64,000 bases of DNA, taken from assembly GCF_021653975.1 (NCBI RefSeq), contig NZ_JAJKFK010000006.1, forward strand, positions 415,789 to 479,788, given 5' to 3'. Position numbers and translations under genes: made by a program. The notes under the pieces are model-generated. The model saw only the letters and a program-made list of their open reading frames with translations, did not search any database and was not told the origin of the DNA. Source of the DNA: Amycolatopsis sp. GM8 (GTDB lineage: Bacteria; Actinomycetota; Actinomycetes; Mycobacteriales; Pseudonocardiaceae). Positions 33,656 to 42,658 of the stretch are shown here, piece by piece (position 1 is the first letter of the stretch; each line of letters opens with the position of its first letter).

Positions 33656-34794
33656 GACGTGAGTCCGTAGACACGTATGGCGTTCTCGCGCCCGATCATG
33701 GTCGCGACGCGGATGGCGTCGGCGGATGACCACTCACCCTCGTCGACCCACGCACCCAGGACCTTCGCCATGCCGCGCCGCCACAGCCGTGCGCCCAGCA
33801 GGTGCAACTCCGCGGGGCCCCAGGCATCGGACGAGAACAGGGTCTTGGCGAACGGCGCGAGTTCGAGGCTCTCCGCGATCACGGCGTCGGATCGGGCGCC
33901 CGTGTAGTTGATCCCCAATCCGACGTCGAAGTACACGTGCGGGAACACCTGGGCGAGATAGCCGGCGTTGCGGTGGAAGGGATAGCAGTGCAACAGCATG
34001 ATGGGCGTGCCGCTGCTCTCGACCAGCTTCAGCCACCGGGTCAGGAGCAGGGGGTCGCAGCGATCCAGGTCGACGTCGGGGTCGCCATAGCCGACATGCA
34101 GCTGCAGCGGCAGCCCCCGGTCCACGCCCTCCCAGAGCAGGAAACGCAGCAGCACCGGCGAGGAGACCCGGACGGGGCCCCCGCGATCGATCTGCGCCAG
34201 CCAGGTCTCGGCGGCCTTCGTGACCTCGGCTGGGCCAGGCCGCTCGGGGTCGAACGCGAAGCCGTGCCGGTAGGCGATGATGCTCTTCGTCCCGACCGCG
34301 TTGGCCGTGGCGGTGGCGAGCTCGTCGCGGAAGGCCGCGACGAGCTCCCCGGCACCGGGTCTCCGGGCGGCGACCGCTTCGAGGACCGACTCGAGCCGCA
34401 CGATCTCATGGGTGCTCGATCCCGAGGCCGCGGCCATGCCCGGGACGTCGAGGATCGCGTCCCCGCGGTAACCGGTGTCGAGCAGATAGGCGCCGACCCC
34501 ACTGGCACCCAACAGAATGCGGTTGACCTCGGTCTCGCCCAGCTCCGCGCGACGAGCGAAGTAGCCGGCCGGGGCGGCGAACGCGGGCAGGCCCAGCAAC
34601 GGCGCGCAGTGCCGGCGGATCGCGAAGCCCACCTGGGAGTCCAGCTGAGTCATGAACGGGGGGATGGGCCGGTCGGACTCGGTGATGAGCTCCTCGAACG
34701 CGGCACGGTCCACAGTGGACGCCAGCGCGCCGTGCACGTGGTGGTCGACGAGCCGCAGGGTGTCGAGCTCGGCCGCGAGCTGTTCAGTAGACAT
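33652..34794 (-). CDS. Amidohydrolase family protein, FluG N-terminal-like (380 aa)
   Basis: This is a TIM-barrel amidohydrolase with VDHHVHG near the N-terminus (H19 and H21) and barrel histidines in LQLHVGYGD and MLLHCYPFHRN, then LFSSDAWGPAE with the catalytic aspartate. The same domain is fused to a glutamine-synthetase-like domain in fungal and bacterial FluG proteins; here the two are separate but adjacent, and overlap by 11 nt. It probably hydrolyses the gamma-glutamyl or amide product that the partner makes, or works on a related amide. Confidence 0.82.
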   Translation of the reverse strand: MSTEQLAAELDTLRLVDHHVHGALASTVDRAAFEELITESDRPIPPFMTQLDSQVGFAIRRHCAPLLGLPAFAAPAGYFARRAELGETEVNRILLGASGVGAYLLDTGYRGDAILDVPGMAAASGSSTHEIVRLESVLEAVAARRPGAGELVAAFRDELATATANAVGTKSIIAYRHGFAFDPERPGPAEVTKAAETWLAQIDRGGPVRVSSPVLLRFLLWEGVDRGLPLQLHVGYGDPDVDLDRCDPLLLTRWLKLVESSGTPIMLLHCYPFHRNAGYLAQVFPHVYFDVGLGINYTGARSDAVIAESLELAPFAKTLFSSDAWGPAELHLLGARLWRRGMAKVLGAWVDEGEWSSADAIRVATMIGRENAIRVYGLTS

Positions 34795-36091
34795 CGCTCA
34801 ACCGCCGGCACAGCGCGTCGGCGTCGAGCTCGGCGACCTGCGCGAGTTCGGACCGCTTGACCGACAGATAAGTGCGCAGCAGCACCGGATCGAACCATTT
34901 GCACGCCGTGGCGTCGGCCTCCAGCGCCGCCAGAGCGTCGGGGAGCGAGGCGGGCAGCGCCGGAAGCGTGGCGAGATCGGACTCCGACAGATCACCGGAC
35001 CAGACACGGGCCGGCGGCTCCTGCTCGATCCCGCGCAGGCCCGCGAGGATCAGCATGCCGAGCACGAGATGCGGATTGGCGGTGGCGTCCGCGGCCCGGA
35101 ACTCCAGGTGGAATCCGTCCGCGGCCCGGTCGGGGCGAGAGGCGTCGACCGGGCAGACGCGCACGAACGCCTCGCGATTGCGCTCGCCGAGGAAGATCCC
35201 GCCAGTGCTCCAATGATGCGGGCCCAGCCGCAGGTACGACACGGGACTGGGCGCGGAGATCGCGGTGAGGGCCGCGCCGTGGGCCAGGATCCCCGCCGCG
35301 AACCGGCCGCCCACCTCGGACAGCAGGCCCGGCCGGGCCGGATCGAACAGCACCGGCTTGCCGGTGGTGACGTCGACGAGGCTGAGGTGGACGTGCACAC
35401 CGTTGCCGATGCCCTCGGGCTCGACCACGGGCGAGAACGTCACCCGGCGCCCGTGCCGGGTCGCCAGATCGCGCACGGCGGCGCGCAGCAGCACCGCACG
35501 GTCGGCGGCCGTCATGCCGCTGGCGGGTGCGACGGTGATCTCGTACTGACCGTCGCCGTACTCGGCGAGCCACGTCTCCGGCGCGAAGCCGTTGGCCTCC
35601 AGCGTGTTTACGAGCGCCGACCCGAATGGCTCGGCGTCGCGGAGCGCGGCCAGTGAGAACGGCGGGCGCGAGGGGCTGTCGTGCAAGTGGAACTCGTGCT
35701 CGAATGCGGCGACGATCCGCAGCCCCGCCCGGCTCTCCAATTCCGCCAGCGCCGACCGAAGGAACGTGCGCGGACAGCACTCCCAGGCCGACCCGTCGAG
35801 GCGCGTCTGGTCGGCGAGATGGATGACCGTGCCGGGAATGCCTTCAGTGGCGGCCAGTTCCAGCCGCGCCGTTTCCGAGGGCAGCAGACGCAGGTCGCCG
35901 CTCGCGCCGAATTCGTTGGGCTCGACGAGATGCCCGAAGGCGTCGATGGCGAGGTTGGCCGGGACCCAGCCGACACCGCTGGCCATGACCTTGTCCCGGG
36001 CCGAGGCCGGGACGGAGCGTCCGCGCAAGTGGCCCGCGAGATCGCAGGTGGCGACGAAGTGGATCGGCGGGGAGTCGTGGGTGGACGTCAT
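34784..36091 (-). CDS. Glutamine synthetase-like gamma-glutamyl ligase (435 aa)
   Basis: The protein has the glutamine synthetase C-terminal catalytic domain: AAFEHEFHLHD supplies the metal glutamate and histidine, YGDGQYEITVAP the next glutamate, NGVHVHLSL the nucleotide histidine pair and FHLEFRAADATANPHL the substrate arginine. It is shorter and more diverged than housekeeping GlnA, so it is more like the PuuA/GlnA3-type enzymes that attach glutamate to amines, polyamines or aromatic amines. Its 3' end overlaps the amidohydrolase by 11 nt. A palindromic site lies about 100 nt upstream. The substrate is unknown. Confidence 0.82.
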   Translation of the reverse strand: MTSTHDSPPIHFVATCDLAGHLRGRSVPASARDKVMASGVGWVPANLAIDAFGHLVEPNEFGASGDLRLLPSETARLELAATEGIPGTVIHLADQTRLDGSAWECCPRTFLRSALAELESRAGLRIVAAFEHEFHLHDSPSRPPFSLAALRDAEPFGSALVNTLEANGFAPETWLAEYGDGQYEITVAPASGMTAADRAVLLRAAVRDLATRHGRRVTFSPVVEPEGIGNGVHVHLSLVDVTTGKPVLFDPARPGLLSEVGGRFAAGILAHGAALTAISAPSPVSYLRLGPHHWSTGGIFLGERNREAFVRVCPVDASRPDRAADGFHLEFRAADATANPHLVLGMLILAGLRGIEQEPPARVWSGDLSESDLATLPALPASLPDALAALEADATACKWFDPVLLRTYLSVKRSELAQVAELDADALCRRLSDVY

Positions 36092-36187
36092 GGCTCAGCA
36101 ACCCGCGGATTGGTTGTCGCGGGCGAAGAGACCAGATGAGTCCATGGTGTGTTTCTCCCATCGCGAAGTGATGGCAGAAACATACCA

Positions 36188-36199
36188 TTCAACATTGAA
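36188..36199. promoter_or_regulatory. Candidate operator upstream of the GS-like gene
   Basis: TTCAA-CA-TTGAA is a palindrome (5+2+5) in an unusually AT-rich 135-nt gap. It continues as TTGAAGTT, an 8-mer that also occurs in the operator candidate at 52621-52636. It is a plausible site for one of the two RpiR regulators. Confidence 0.45.
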
Positions 36200-36226
36200 G
36201 TTCTCAACGCATGTGAAACAAGTAAT

Positions 36227-37132
36227 TCATGGTAGTGAGATGTCGCCGGCCAGCTTGTCGGTCCGGCGGATGCGCTCGGCCGCGGACGCGCCGAGCTTGG
36301 CGTGCACACCCGCGACCAGGACCTCGACCAGGGCGGTGGCCGAGACGAGGCTGTCGAACGGGCTGGGTCCCTGCACGCGCGCGGGCAGGACCACGGTGGC
36401 GACCTCCGCCACCGGCGAAAGCCAGGGATCGGTGACGAGCAGGATCTGCGCGCCCTTGTCATTGAGCGTGCGGGCCAGATCGACCACGTCGCGCTGGTAG
36501 CGCCGGAAGTCGAAGATCACGAACACATCCCGCCGCGACGCGTCGAGCACGAGGGGCCCGTCGCGATGGGGCGAGGGCGCGTGGGTGCGGGTGTCCGGCC
36601 GCATGACGCGCAGGTGCAGATCGAGGTATTCGGCCAGCAGATGGGAGAAGCGGCCGCCGATACCGGTGATGCGGTGCTGCTTGGCCGCCAGCAGATCGAC
36701 CGCGGCGCCGAGTTCGCTGAGGGGGAGCGCGGCGAGCGTATTGGAGATCTCGTGCTCGAACACCTCGATGCTCACCGCCTGCAGGTCACTGCTGGGCGAC
36801 TCGACGTCGAGCCGGGGCAGCTGGGTGAGCGGTGAGGCCCGGCGCTGCTGGACCTCCTCGCGCAGCAGTTGCTGGAAGTCGCGGTAACCCCCGACCCCGA
36901 GGCGCGCGATGAAACGGACCACCGTCGGCGGGCTCGCCCCGGCTCGCTCGGCGAGAGCCGCGGTCGACTCGAGGCCCGCGGTCGGATACTTCGACAGCAA
37001 CGCGCGCGCCACCCGTTTCTCGGTGGGCGAGACATCGGCCATCGCGGCTCGGATCCGTTCGGCTACGGAGACACTCTCGACGGCGCCGGGCTTGAACTCC
37101 GCCGCGGCGGGCTGGCGGTCATCTTCAGGCAC
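36227..37132 (-). CDS. MurR/RpiR family transcriptional regulator (301 aa)
   Basis: The N-terminal RpiR helix-turn-helix (about residues 20-95) has SPTEKRVARALLSKYPTAG, then AERAGASPPTVVRFIARLG. The C-terminal SIS domain (about 130-280) has ITGIGGRFSHLLAEYL and VFVIFDFRRYQRDVVDLA, normally a phosphosugar-binding fold. The SIS part is strikingly similar to the regulator at 51712-52605, including a shared SPFDSLV segment, so the two are paralogues. The GTG at 37132 is the best start I can find but its ribosome site is weak. It lies between the FluG-like group and the ABC importer, and probably controls one or both. Confidence 0.83.
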   Translation of the reverse strand: MPEDDRQPAAAEFKPGAVESVSVAERIRAAMADVSPTEKRVARALLSKYPTAGLESTAALAERAGASPPTVVRFIARLGVGGYRDFQQLLREEVQQRRASPLTQLPRLDVESPSSDLQAVSIEVFEHEISNTLAALPLSELGAAVDLLAAKQHRITGIGGRFSHLLAEYLDLHLRVMRPDTRTHAPSPHRDGPLVLDASRRDVFVIFDFRRYQRDVVDLARTLNDKGAQILLVTDPWLSPVAEVATVVLPARVQGPSPFDSLVSATALVEVLVAGVHAKLGASAAERIRRTDKLAGDISLP

Positions 37133-37266
37133 TGTGCTGGCTCTTTCAGGAGTGGTGAGGTCGGGCAAGAGTCTAGGCGCACCGCCGAAATGAACGTTCC
37201 GACACGGCGGAGACCCCGGAAGTCTGGAACGGCACGAGCCCCGCATGGGGCAAGACGTCCATCCTT

Positions 37267-37346
37267 CAGAAGTCGCCGGAGCGACGGTTTCAGTTAAGTA
37301 AACTTCTGAAATTCTAGTGCCAAACTCGCGCAGACTGCTAGTCTGC
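37267..37346. promoter_or_regulatory. Divergent promoter region with two inverted repeats
   Basis: Between the RpiR gene and the ABC importer, TTTCAG (37288-37293) pairs with CTGAAA (37306-37311), and CAGAAGT (37267-37273) with ACTTCTG (37302-37308). Further on, GCAGACT-GCT-AGTCTGC (37330-37346) is a perfect 17-bp palindrome 36 nt before the importer start. These are likely regulator sites, with RpiR the nearest candidate. Confidence 0.6.
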
Positions 37347-37381
37347 GAAACATCCATTTCGTGACGGTGGAAGGTCAGGAC

Positions 37382-38884
37382 GTGACCGACAACGAACAGC
37401 CGGACATCGCCCTCGCCGGGGTTTCCAGGACCTACGGGTCGACCCGGGCACTGATCGACGCCGACCTTCCGCTGCACCGCGGGCGGGTCGCCGCGCTGCT
37501 CGGCGAGAACGGCGCCGGCAAGTCCACCGCGGCCAAGATCCTGTGCGGGCTCGAGACCCCCGACACCGGCCAGGTGCTGATCGACGGGGCGCCGGTGACC
37601 ATCGCGGGGCCGCGCGGCGCGCACGCCCTGGGCATCTACCTGATCCCGCAGGAGCTCGCCTTCGTCCCGGACCTGACCGTCGCCGAGAACATCACGCTGG
37701 GCTGGGCGCCGCACCGGCACGGCCTCACCAGCCGGCGATCGGTCATCGCGGCGGCGCAGGCCCAGGCCGACCGGTTCGGTTTCGACCTCTCGATGCGGCA
37801 GAAGATGCGGGACCTCGCGCTGGCCGACGTGCAGATGGTCGAAATCCTCAAGGCACTGAGGATCGGCGCCCGGGCGATCGTGCTCGACGAGCCGACGTCC
37901 TCGCTGACCGAGGACGAGAGCGCGCGGCTGTTCGCGGCCGTCCGGCGGCTCGCGGCGGACGGAACCTCCGTAACGTTCGTTTCACACCGGCTCGACGAGG
38001 TGCTCGACGGCAGCGACCAGGTGCACGTCTTCCGCGACGGGCGCATCGTCGAGACCGTCCAGACCGCCGAGACGACCCGCGAGGAACTCCTCGAGTCGAT
38101 GCTGGGCCGGCCGTTCCAGGTGAGTGTGGGGCAGCGCAAGGCCGGCGCCGACCGCGCGGTCGGGCTCGGGATCCAGGGGTGGCGATCCGGGACGAGCCTG
38201 ATCGAGGACACGTCGCTCGACTTCCTGGCCGGCGAGGTCACGGTGCTGTACGGCCTCCGCGGCAGCGGCAGCGACCTCCTCGCGGAGGGACTGGCGGGCG
38301 CCCGGCCGGCCGAGCACGGCTCGATGAGTGTCGACGGCACGGTCGTCGGCCGGCCACGCGGGCCCAAGCAGGCCCGGCGCTCGGGCATCGCCTATGTCCC
38401 GCCGGACCGGCGCCGCCAGGGCCTCATGATGCACCTGTCCGTGGAAGAAAACCTCGTCCTGCACGTGCGCGGGCGGACGTCGGCGGGGATGTGGCGCCGC
38501 CCGCGCGCGGAGGCACGGCTGGCGCGCGAGGCGATCGCGGCCTACCGGATCCGGGTGGCCTCCCCGCGTCAGCTGGTGTCCGAGCTCAGCGGTGGCAACC
38601 AGCAGAAGGTCCTCCTCGCCGGACGGCTCGGCCTCCAGCCGCGGGTTCTGGTGCTTCAGGAGCCGACGCGAGGCGTCGACATCGGTGCCCGCGACGAGAT
38701 CCACCGGATCCTGCGTGACTACGCCCAGCAGGGCGCGACCGCCATCGTGTCGACCTCCGACTTCGAGGAGGCGCTGCAGCTCGCCGACCGGATGCTCGTG
38801 TTCCGGCACGGGCGCGTGGTGGGCGATCTGCGGGGCGACGCGATGACAACGGCACTCAATCTCGCGAAAGGGAGTTCGACATGA
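37382..38884 (+). CDS. Sugar-type ABC transporter ATPase, RbsA/MglA-like (two nucleotide domains, 500 aa)
   Basis: This is the cytoplasmic ATPase of a CUT2-type importer. The first domain has Walker A GENGAGKST (residues 41-49), the VQMVEIL region and Walker B VLDEPTSSL. The second has a degenerate Walker A (GLRGSGSDLL), the full signature ELSGGNQQK and QEPTRGVDIGAR, as is normal for RbsA proteins. The GTG at 37382 has GGAAGG 7 nt before it; a GTG 7 codons earlier has no ribosome site. The stop overlaps the permease ATG by 4 nt. Although the family is called sugar-type, the neighbours suggest an amino-acid-like or amide substrate. Confidence 0.87.
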   Translation: MTDNEQPDIALAGVSRTYGSTRALIDADLPLHRGRVAALLGENGAGKSTAAKILCGLETPDTGQVLIDGAPVTIAGPRGAHALGIYLIPQELAFVPDLTVAENITLGWAPHRHGLTSRRSVIAAAQAQADRFGFDLSMRQKMRDLALADVQMVEILKALRIGARAIVLDEPTSSLTEDESARLFAAVRRLAADGTSVTFVSHRLDEVLDGSDQVHVFRDGRIVETVQTAETTREELLESMLGRPFQVSVGQRKAGADRAVGLGIQGWRSGTSLIEDTSLDFLAGEVTVLYGLRGSGSDLLAEGLAGARPAEHGSMSVDGTVVGRPRGPKQARRSGIAYVPPDRRRQGLMMHLSVEENLVLHVRGRTSAGMWRRPRAEARLAREAIAAYRIRVASPRQLVSELSGGNQQKVLLAGRLGLQPRVLVLQEPTRGVDIGARDEIHRILRDYAQQGATAIVSTSDFEEALQLADRMLVFRHGRVVGDLRGDAMTTALNLAKGSST

Positions 38885-39918
38885 GCGGTGCGGCGGATTC
38901 CGGCGGCATCACCGTGGGCAACCTCGGCCGGGCCCTGGCCGAACGAGCCAGGCCCTCGCCGGTGATGGTCGGCGCGGGGACGTTGTGCGTCTTGCTCATC
39001 GTCTACTTCGCTGCGAGCACCGACCGGTTCCTGACCGCGGGCAACGCCGGAGTGGTGGCGACCCAGGTCGCCGTCCTCGGTCTCGTCACGCTCGGTCAGA
39101 TGATCGTGCTGCTGGCCGGCGGTTTCGACATCTCGATCAGCGGGGTCGTGCCGCTGTCGGCCGTGATCTTCGTGTCCCTGGCCAACACGGGCATGTCGAC
39201 GTTCCTCGTGTGCGTCGTCGTCCTCGTGGCCGGCGCGCTCATCGGCACGGTGAACGGCCTGATCGTCACGAAGCTCAAGGTGAACCCGTTGATCGCAACG
39301 CTCGGCACGATGTCGATCTGCCAGGGCTTCGCGTTCGTCGTCACGGACGGCAACACGGTGCCCCTCGAGTCGGCGGGCGCCGGCTTCCTGGCCGACTCGA
39401 CACCGTTCGGGGTCCCGGTGTTCGTGCTCGTGTTCATCGGCATCGCGGCGGCACTGTTCGTCTATCTCAAGTGGACGATCCCGGGGCGCGCGCTGTACGC
39501 GGTCGGCGGTGGCCCCGAAGCCGCCCGCCTGGCCGGCATGCGGGCCGATCTGACGAAGACCAGCGCGTTCGCGATCTCGGCGACGCTGGCCGCGCTCGCG
39601 GGCATCGTGCTGTCGAGCCAGCTCCTGGCCGGGTCGCCGTCGATCGGCGCCGACATGACGCTGACCTCGATCACGGCCGCCGTGCTCGGGGGAGCGTCGC
39701 TGCACGGCGGGATCGGCGGGGTGCCCGGCACGCTGCTCGGCATCGTCATCATCGGCACCCTGCGCAACGGTCTCGCGCTGCTCGAGGTGTCCGCCTTCTA
39801 CCAGCTCGTCGCGACGGGGTTCGTGCTGCTGATCGCCGTCTCGATGGCCCAGATGAAGCTCCCCGGCAGGCGGAAGAAATCAGAACGTCCACCACGAGTC
39901 GAAAGGACAGCGGTATGA
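38881..39918 (+). CDS. ABC transporter permease, RbsC-like (345 aa)
   Basis: This integral membrane permease of the BPD_transp_2 family has about nine hydrophobic segments. The central VNGLIVTKLKVNPLIATLGTM segment is the cytoplasmic coupling loop of RbsC/XylH proteins, and VLGGASLHGGIGG is the second conserved loop. It is coupled to the ATPase upstream and the binding protein downstream by 4-nt ATGA overlaps, so the three form one importer. Confidence 0.88.
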   Translation: MSGAADSGGITVGNLGRALAERARPSPVMVGAGTLCVLLIVYFAASTDRFLTAGNAGVVATQVAVLGLVTLGQMIVLLAGGFDISISGVVPLSAVIFVSLANTGMSTFLVCVVVLVAGALIGTVNGLIVTKLKVNPLIATLGTMSICQGFAFVVTDGNTVPLESAGAGFLADSTPFGVPVFVLVFIGIAAALFVYLKWTIPGRALYAVGGGPEAARLAGMRADLTKTSAFAISATLAALAGIVLSSQLLAGSPSIGADMTLTSITAAVLGGASLHGGIGGVPGTLLGIVIIGTLRNGLALLEVSAFYQLVATGFVLLIAVSMAQMKLPGRRKKSERPPRVERTAV

Positions 39919-41036
39919 ACAGGAACGGACGGCGTTGGGGGGCGCTGACGGCGTCCACGGCGTTGCTGCTGGTGACAGCGGCGTGTGGCGGATCGGGCAC
40001 CGGAGCCCAGACCGAAGGCGGTGGCGCGAAGAAGGACCTGAAAATCGCCTACGCGAACTACGCCGACAGCTCCCCGCTGTTCGCCCCGATCACCACGGCG
40101 GTCAAGAAATCGGCCGCGGCGGCGGGGATCGACGCGAAGCTGTACGACAACAAGGGTGCCGCGGAGACGACGCTGCAGAACGCGCAGCTAATGGTCCAGG
40201 ACAAGCCCGACGTCGCCATCGAGTACAGCCCCGACAAGGCGATCGGCAAGTCGTTGTTCACCGTGTTCGACCGTGCCGGAGCGAAGTGCATCGCCCTGAA
40301 CGTCCCCGTCGACGGCTGCCCGTGGCTCAACGTCATCAACAAGAACCTGGGCACGGCGGCCGGGCAGCTCGCCGCCGACTACGCGACCAAGAACGGCTGG
40401 AACGGTTCCAACACGACCATCCTGCTGGCCAACTCCGCTCGTGGCGGGGTCGAGGTCAACGACACCGTCCGCTACACCTATCTGACGGTCGCCGACAAGG
40501 TCCCCGGTTTCACGAAGATCTCGGCGGACGACTTCAAGGAGAGCACCACCCGCATCGCCGCGAACGCGATCGTCGTGGACGGCGGTAACACCCTGGACAG
40601 TTCGTTCGCGGCCGTGCAGGCGGCGCTGCAGAACATCCCGAAGGACCAGAACATCATCTTCTCGTCGGTCAACGACGACACCGCGAGCGGCGGATGGCGG
40701 GCGATCGCCGAGGCCGGTCGTGACAAGACCTCGGTGGTCATCGGGGAGGGCGGTAGCGAGACGGCCCTGAAGCAGTTGCGCGACAATCCACAGTGGATCG
40801 GTGAGATCGATGCACTGGTGTCCGTGTGGGGTTACTACGCCGTCGCGATGGCGGACGCCGTGGCCGCCGGCGTGAAGCCGCCGGAGCTCACGGAGCTGCC
40901 GTTCGTCGCCCTCACAAAGAGCACTATCGGCGACTACTACACCGACGACCTGTCGTCGCCGAAGGCGCTGCCGCAGCCGGTGGAGTCGAACAAGTACCTG
41001 TTCGGCCGTGGGATTCTCGAGTCGTACGGCAAGTAG
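39915..41036 (+). CDS. ABC transporter substrate-binding lipoprotein, RbsB-like (373 aa)
   Basis: The N-terminus is a lipoprotein signal peptide: basic start, hydrophobic stretch to residue 20 and a TAAC lipobox with C24 as the lipid anchor, so the mature protein sits on the outer face of the membrane. The rest is a periplasmic-binding-protein type I fold (Peripla_BP_4): LKIAYANYADSSPLF, QDKPDVAIEYSPD, and a hinge KDQNIIFSSVNDDTASGG. It captures the ligand for the importer. In the RbsB family the ligand is usually a sugar, but related members bind amino-acid derivatives. The N-acyl-D-amino-acid deacylase starts 11 nt after it. Confidence 0.85.
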   Translation: MNRNGRRWGALTASTALLLVTAACGGSGTGAQTEGGGAKKDLKIAYANYADSSPLFAPITTAVKKSAAAAGIDAKLYDNKGAAETTLQNAQLMVQDKPDVAIEYSPDKAIGKSLFTVFDRAGAKCIALNVPVDGCPWLNVINKNLGTAAGQLAADYATKNGWNGSNTTILLANSARGGVEVNDTVRYTYLTVADKVPGFTKISADDFKESTTRIAANAIVVDGGNTLDSSFAAVQAALQNIPKDQNIIFSSVNDDTASGGWRAIAEAGRDKTSVVIGEGGSETALKQLRDNPQWIGEIDALVSVWGYYAVAMADAVAAGVKPPELTELPFVALTKSTIGDYYTDDLSSPKALPQPVESNKYLFGRGILESYGK

Positions 41037-41047
41037 GAGCTGCTGAT

Positions 41048-42658
41048 ATGAACGACGTGGTCCTGAAAAACGCCTCGATCGCCGATGGCACGGGCACTTC
41101 CGCCTTCCGCGGGCACCTCGCGATCAAGGACGGCCGCATCAGCGAGCTGTCCCTCGACGTCAAGCGGGTCCCGCCGGGCGCCGAGGTCGTCGACGTCGAC
41201 GGGCTGACGGTCTGTCCTGGCTTCATCGACATGCATCCGCACTCGGACATGACCGTCATCCAGCCCGGTGACCACTCCGCGAAGCTCGCCCAAGGTGTGA
41301 CCACCGAGCTGGCGGGCCAGGACGGGCTCTCCCTCGCGCCCATGCGGCGCGAGGGGGAGTTCCGGCTCCCGTTGATGGTCGAGTCGATCTACGGCCCGGT
41401 CGACGACACCGACAGCTCGTGGGAGACGGTCGGGGAGTACCTCGACGTGATCGACCGGGGTGTGCAGGCCAACCAGGCGTACGTGGTGCCGCTGAGCAAC
41501 GTGCGGGGCCTCGTCATGGGCTACGACCAGCGGAAGCCCACTCCCGGGGAACTCCAGGCGATGCGGGACCTGGTGCGCACCGGGATGGCCGAAGGCGCCG
41601 TGGGCGTGTCGACCGGGCTCACCTATCCGCCCGGTTCGTTCGCCGACAAGGCCGAGCTCATCGCGATCTGCGAGGTCGTGGCGGAACTCGGCGGGTTCCA
41701 CGACACGCACCAGCGCAGTTATGGCCACCTCGCGTACGAGGCGTACCAGGAGGTCGTCGAGATCTCCGAGGCCAGTGGCTGCGCGCTGCATCTGGCGCAC
41801 GCCGAGATCGACTTCCCGGAGAACTTCGGCCGTGACCGCGATCTGATCCGGTTGATCGACGACGCCGGGCGGCGCGGGGTCGAGATTTCGTTCGACATCC
41901 TTCCCTATGACCAGGCCAACACCATGCTGGCGGCGATGCTGCCCAGCTGGGTGCACGCCGGTGGTCCCGAGGAAACCCTGCGTCTCCTGCGCGATCCGGA
42001 CGCGAGGCGCAAGATCACGCACGAAATGGAGGTCACCGGTTCCGACGGTGCCTACGGCGTGCCGATGGGCTGGCACCTGTTCGAAATAGGGTCGAGCAAG
42101 ACCGGGCAGCAGTGGGTCGGGATGCGCGTGGACGACGCGGCGGCGTCGGCCGGGCGGCCCACCGCGGAGTTCTACTTCGACCTGCTGATCGCCGACGAGC
42201 TCGACACCATGACCCTGATCCACATGGGCCATGAGCAGCATGTCGCGAACATGATGCAGCACGCGGCGTTCACGGCCGGCTCGGACGGCGCGCTGCGCGG
42301 TCAGAAGCCGCACCCTCGTGGCTGGGGCACGTTCCCGCGCTATCTGGGTCACTACGTGCGTGAGCGCGGCATCCTGCGGCTAGAGGAATGCATCGCCCAC
42401 ATGACCTCGGTGCCGGCGCGGGTGCTCAAGCTCAAGGACCGGGGTCTCGTCGCCGAGGGCTACGCCGCCGACCTCGTCGCGTTCGACGCCGGCACTGTCA
42501 TCGACACCGCCACCTATGACAACCCGCGCACGACACCGATCGGCATCCCGCATGTCCTCGTCAACGGGGTCTTCACCGTGCGCGACGGCGTCACCTCGGA
42601 AGTCCGCGCGGGGCACGCGCTCCGGCGCGGCCGGGACACCTATCACCGGGCGGTCTGA
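41048..42658 (+). CDS. N-acyl-D-amino-acid deacylase family protein (536 aa)
   Basis: This is a D-aminoacylase-type amidohydrolase: GFIDMHPHSD gives H63 and H65, AQGVTTELAGQDG, LHLAHAEIDFPE and TAGSDGALRGQKPHPRGWG (catalytic aspartate and late histidine) are in the family order. It cleaves N-acyl-D-amino acids to the free D-amino acid. GGAG precedes the ATG. It is cotranscribed with the ABC importer, so imported ligand is plausibly an N-acyl-D-amino acid or a D-residue-containing amide. It is a distant relative of the enzyme at 29386-30861. Its 3' end overlaps the convergent LysR gene by 16 nt. Confidence 0.87.
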   Translation: MNDVVLKNASIADGTGTSAFRGHLAIKDGRISELSLDVKRVPPGAEVVDVDGLTVCPGFIDMHPHSDMTVIQPGDHSAKLAQGVTTELAGQDGLSLAPMRREGEFRLPLMVESIYGPVDDTDSSWETVGEYLDVIDRGVQANQAYVVPLSNVRGLVMGYDQRKPTPGELQAMRDLVRTGMAEGAVGVSTGLTYPPGSFADKAELIAICEVVAELGGFHDTHQRSYGHLAYEAYQEVVEISEASGCALHLAHAEIDFPENFGRDRDLIRLIDDAGRRGVEISFDILPYDQANTMLAAMLPSWVHAGGPEETLRLLRDPDARRKITHEMEVTGSDGAYGVPMGWHLFEIGSSKTGQQWVGMRVDDAAASAGRPTAEFYFDLLIADELDTMTLIHMGHEQHVANMMQHAAFTAGSDGALRGQKPHPRGWGTFPRYLGHYVRERGILRLEECIAHMTSVPARVLKLKDRGLVAEGYAADLVAFDAGTVIDTATYDNPRTTPIGIPHVLVNGVFTVRDGVTSEVRAGHALRRGRDTYHRAV

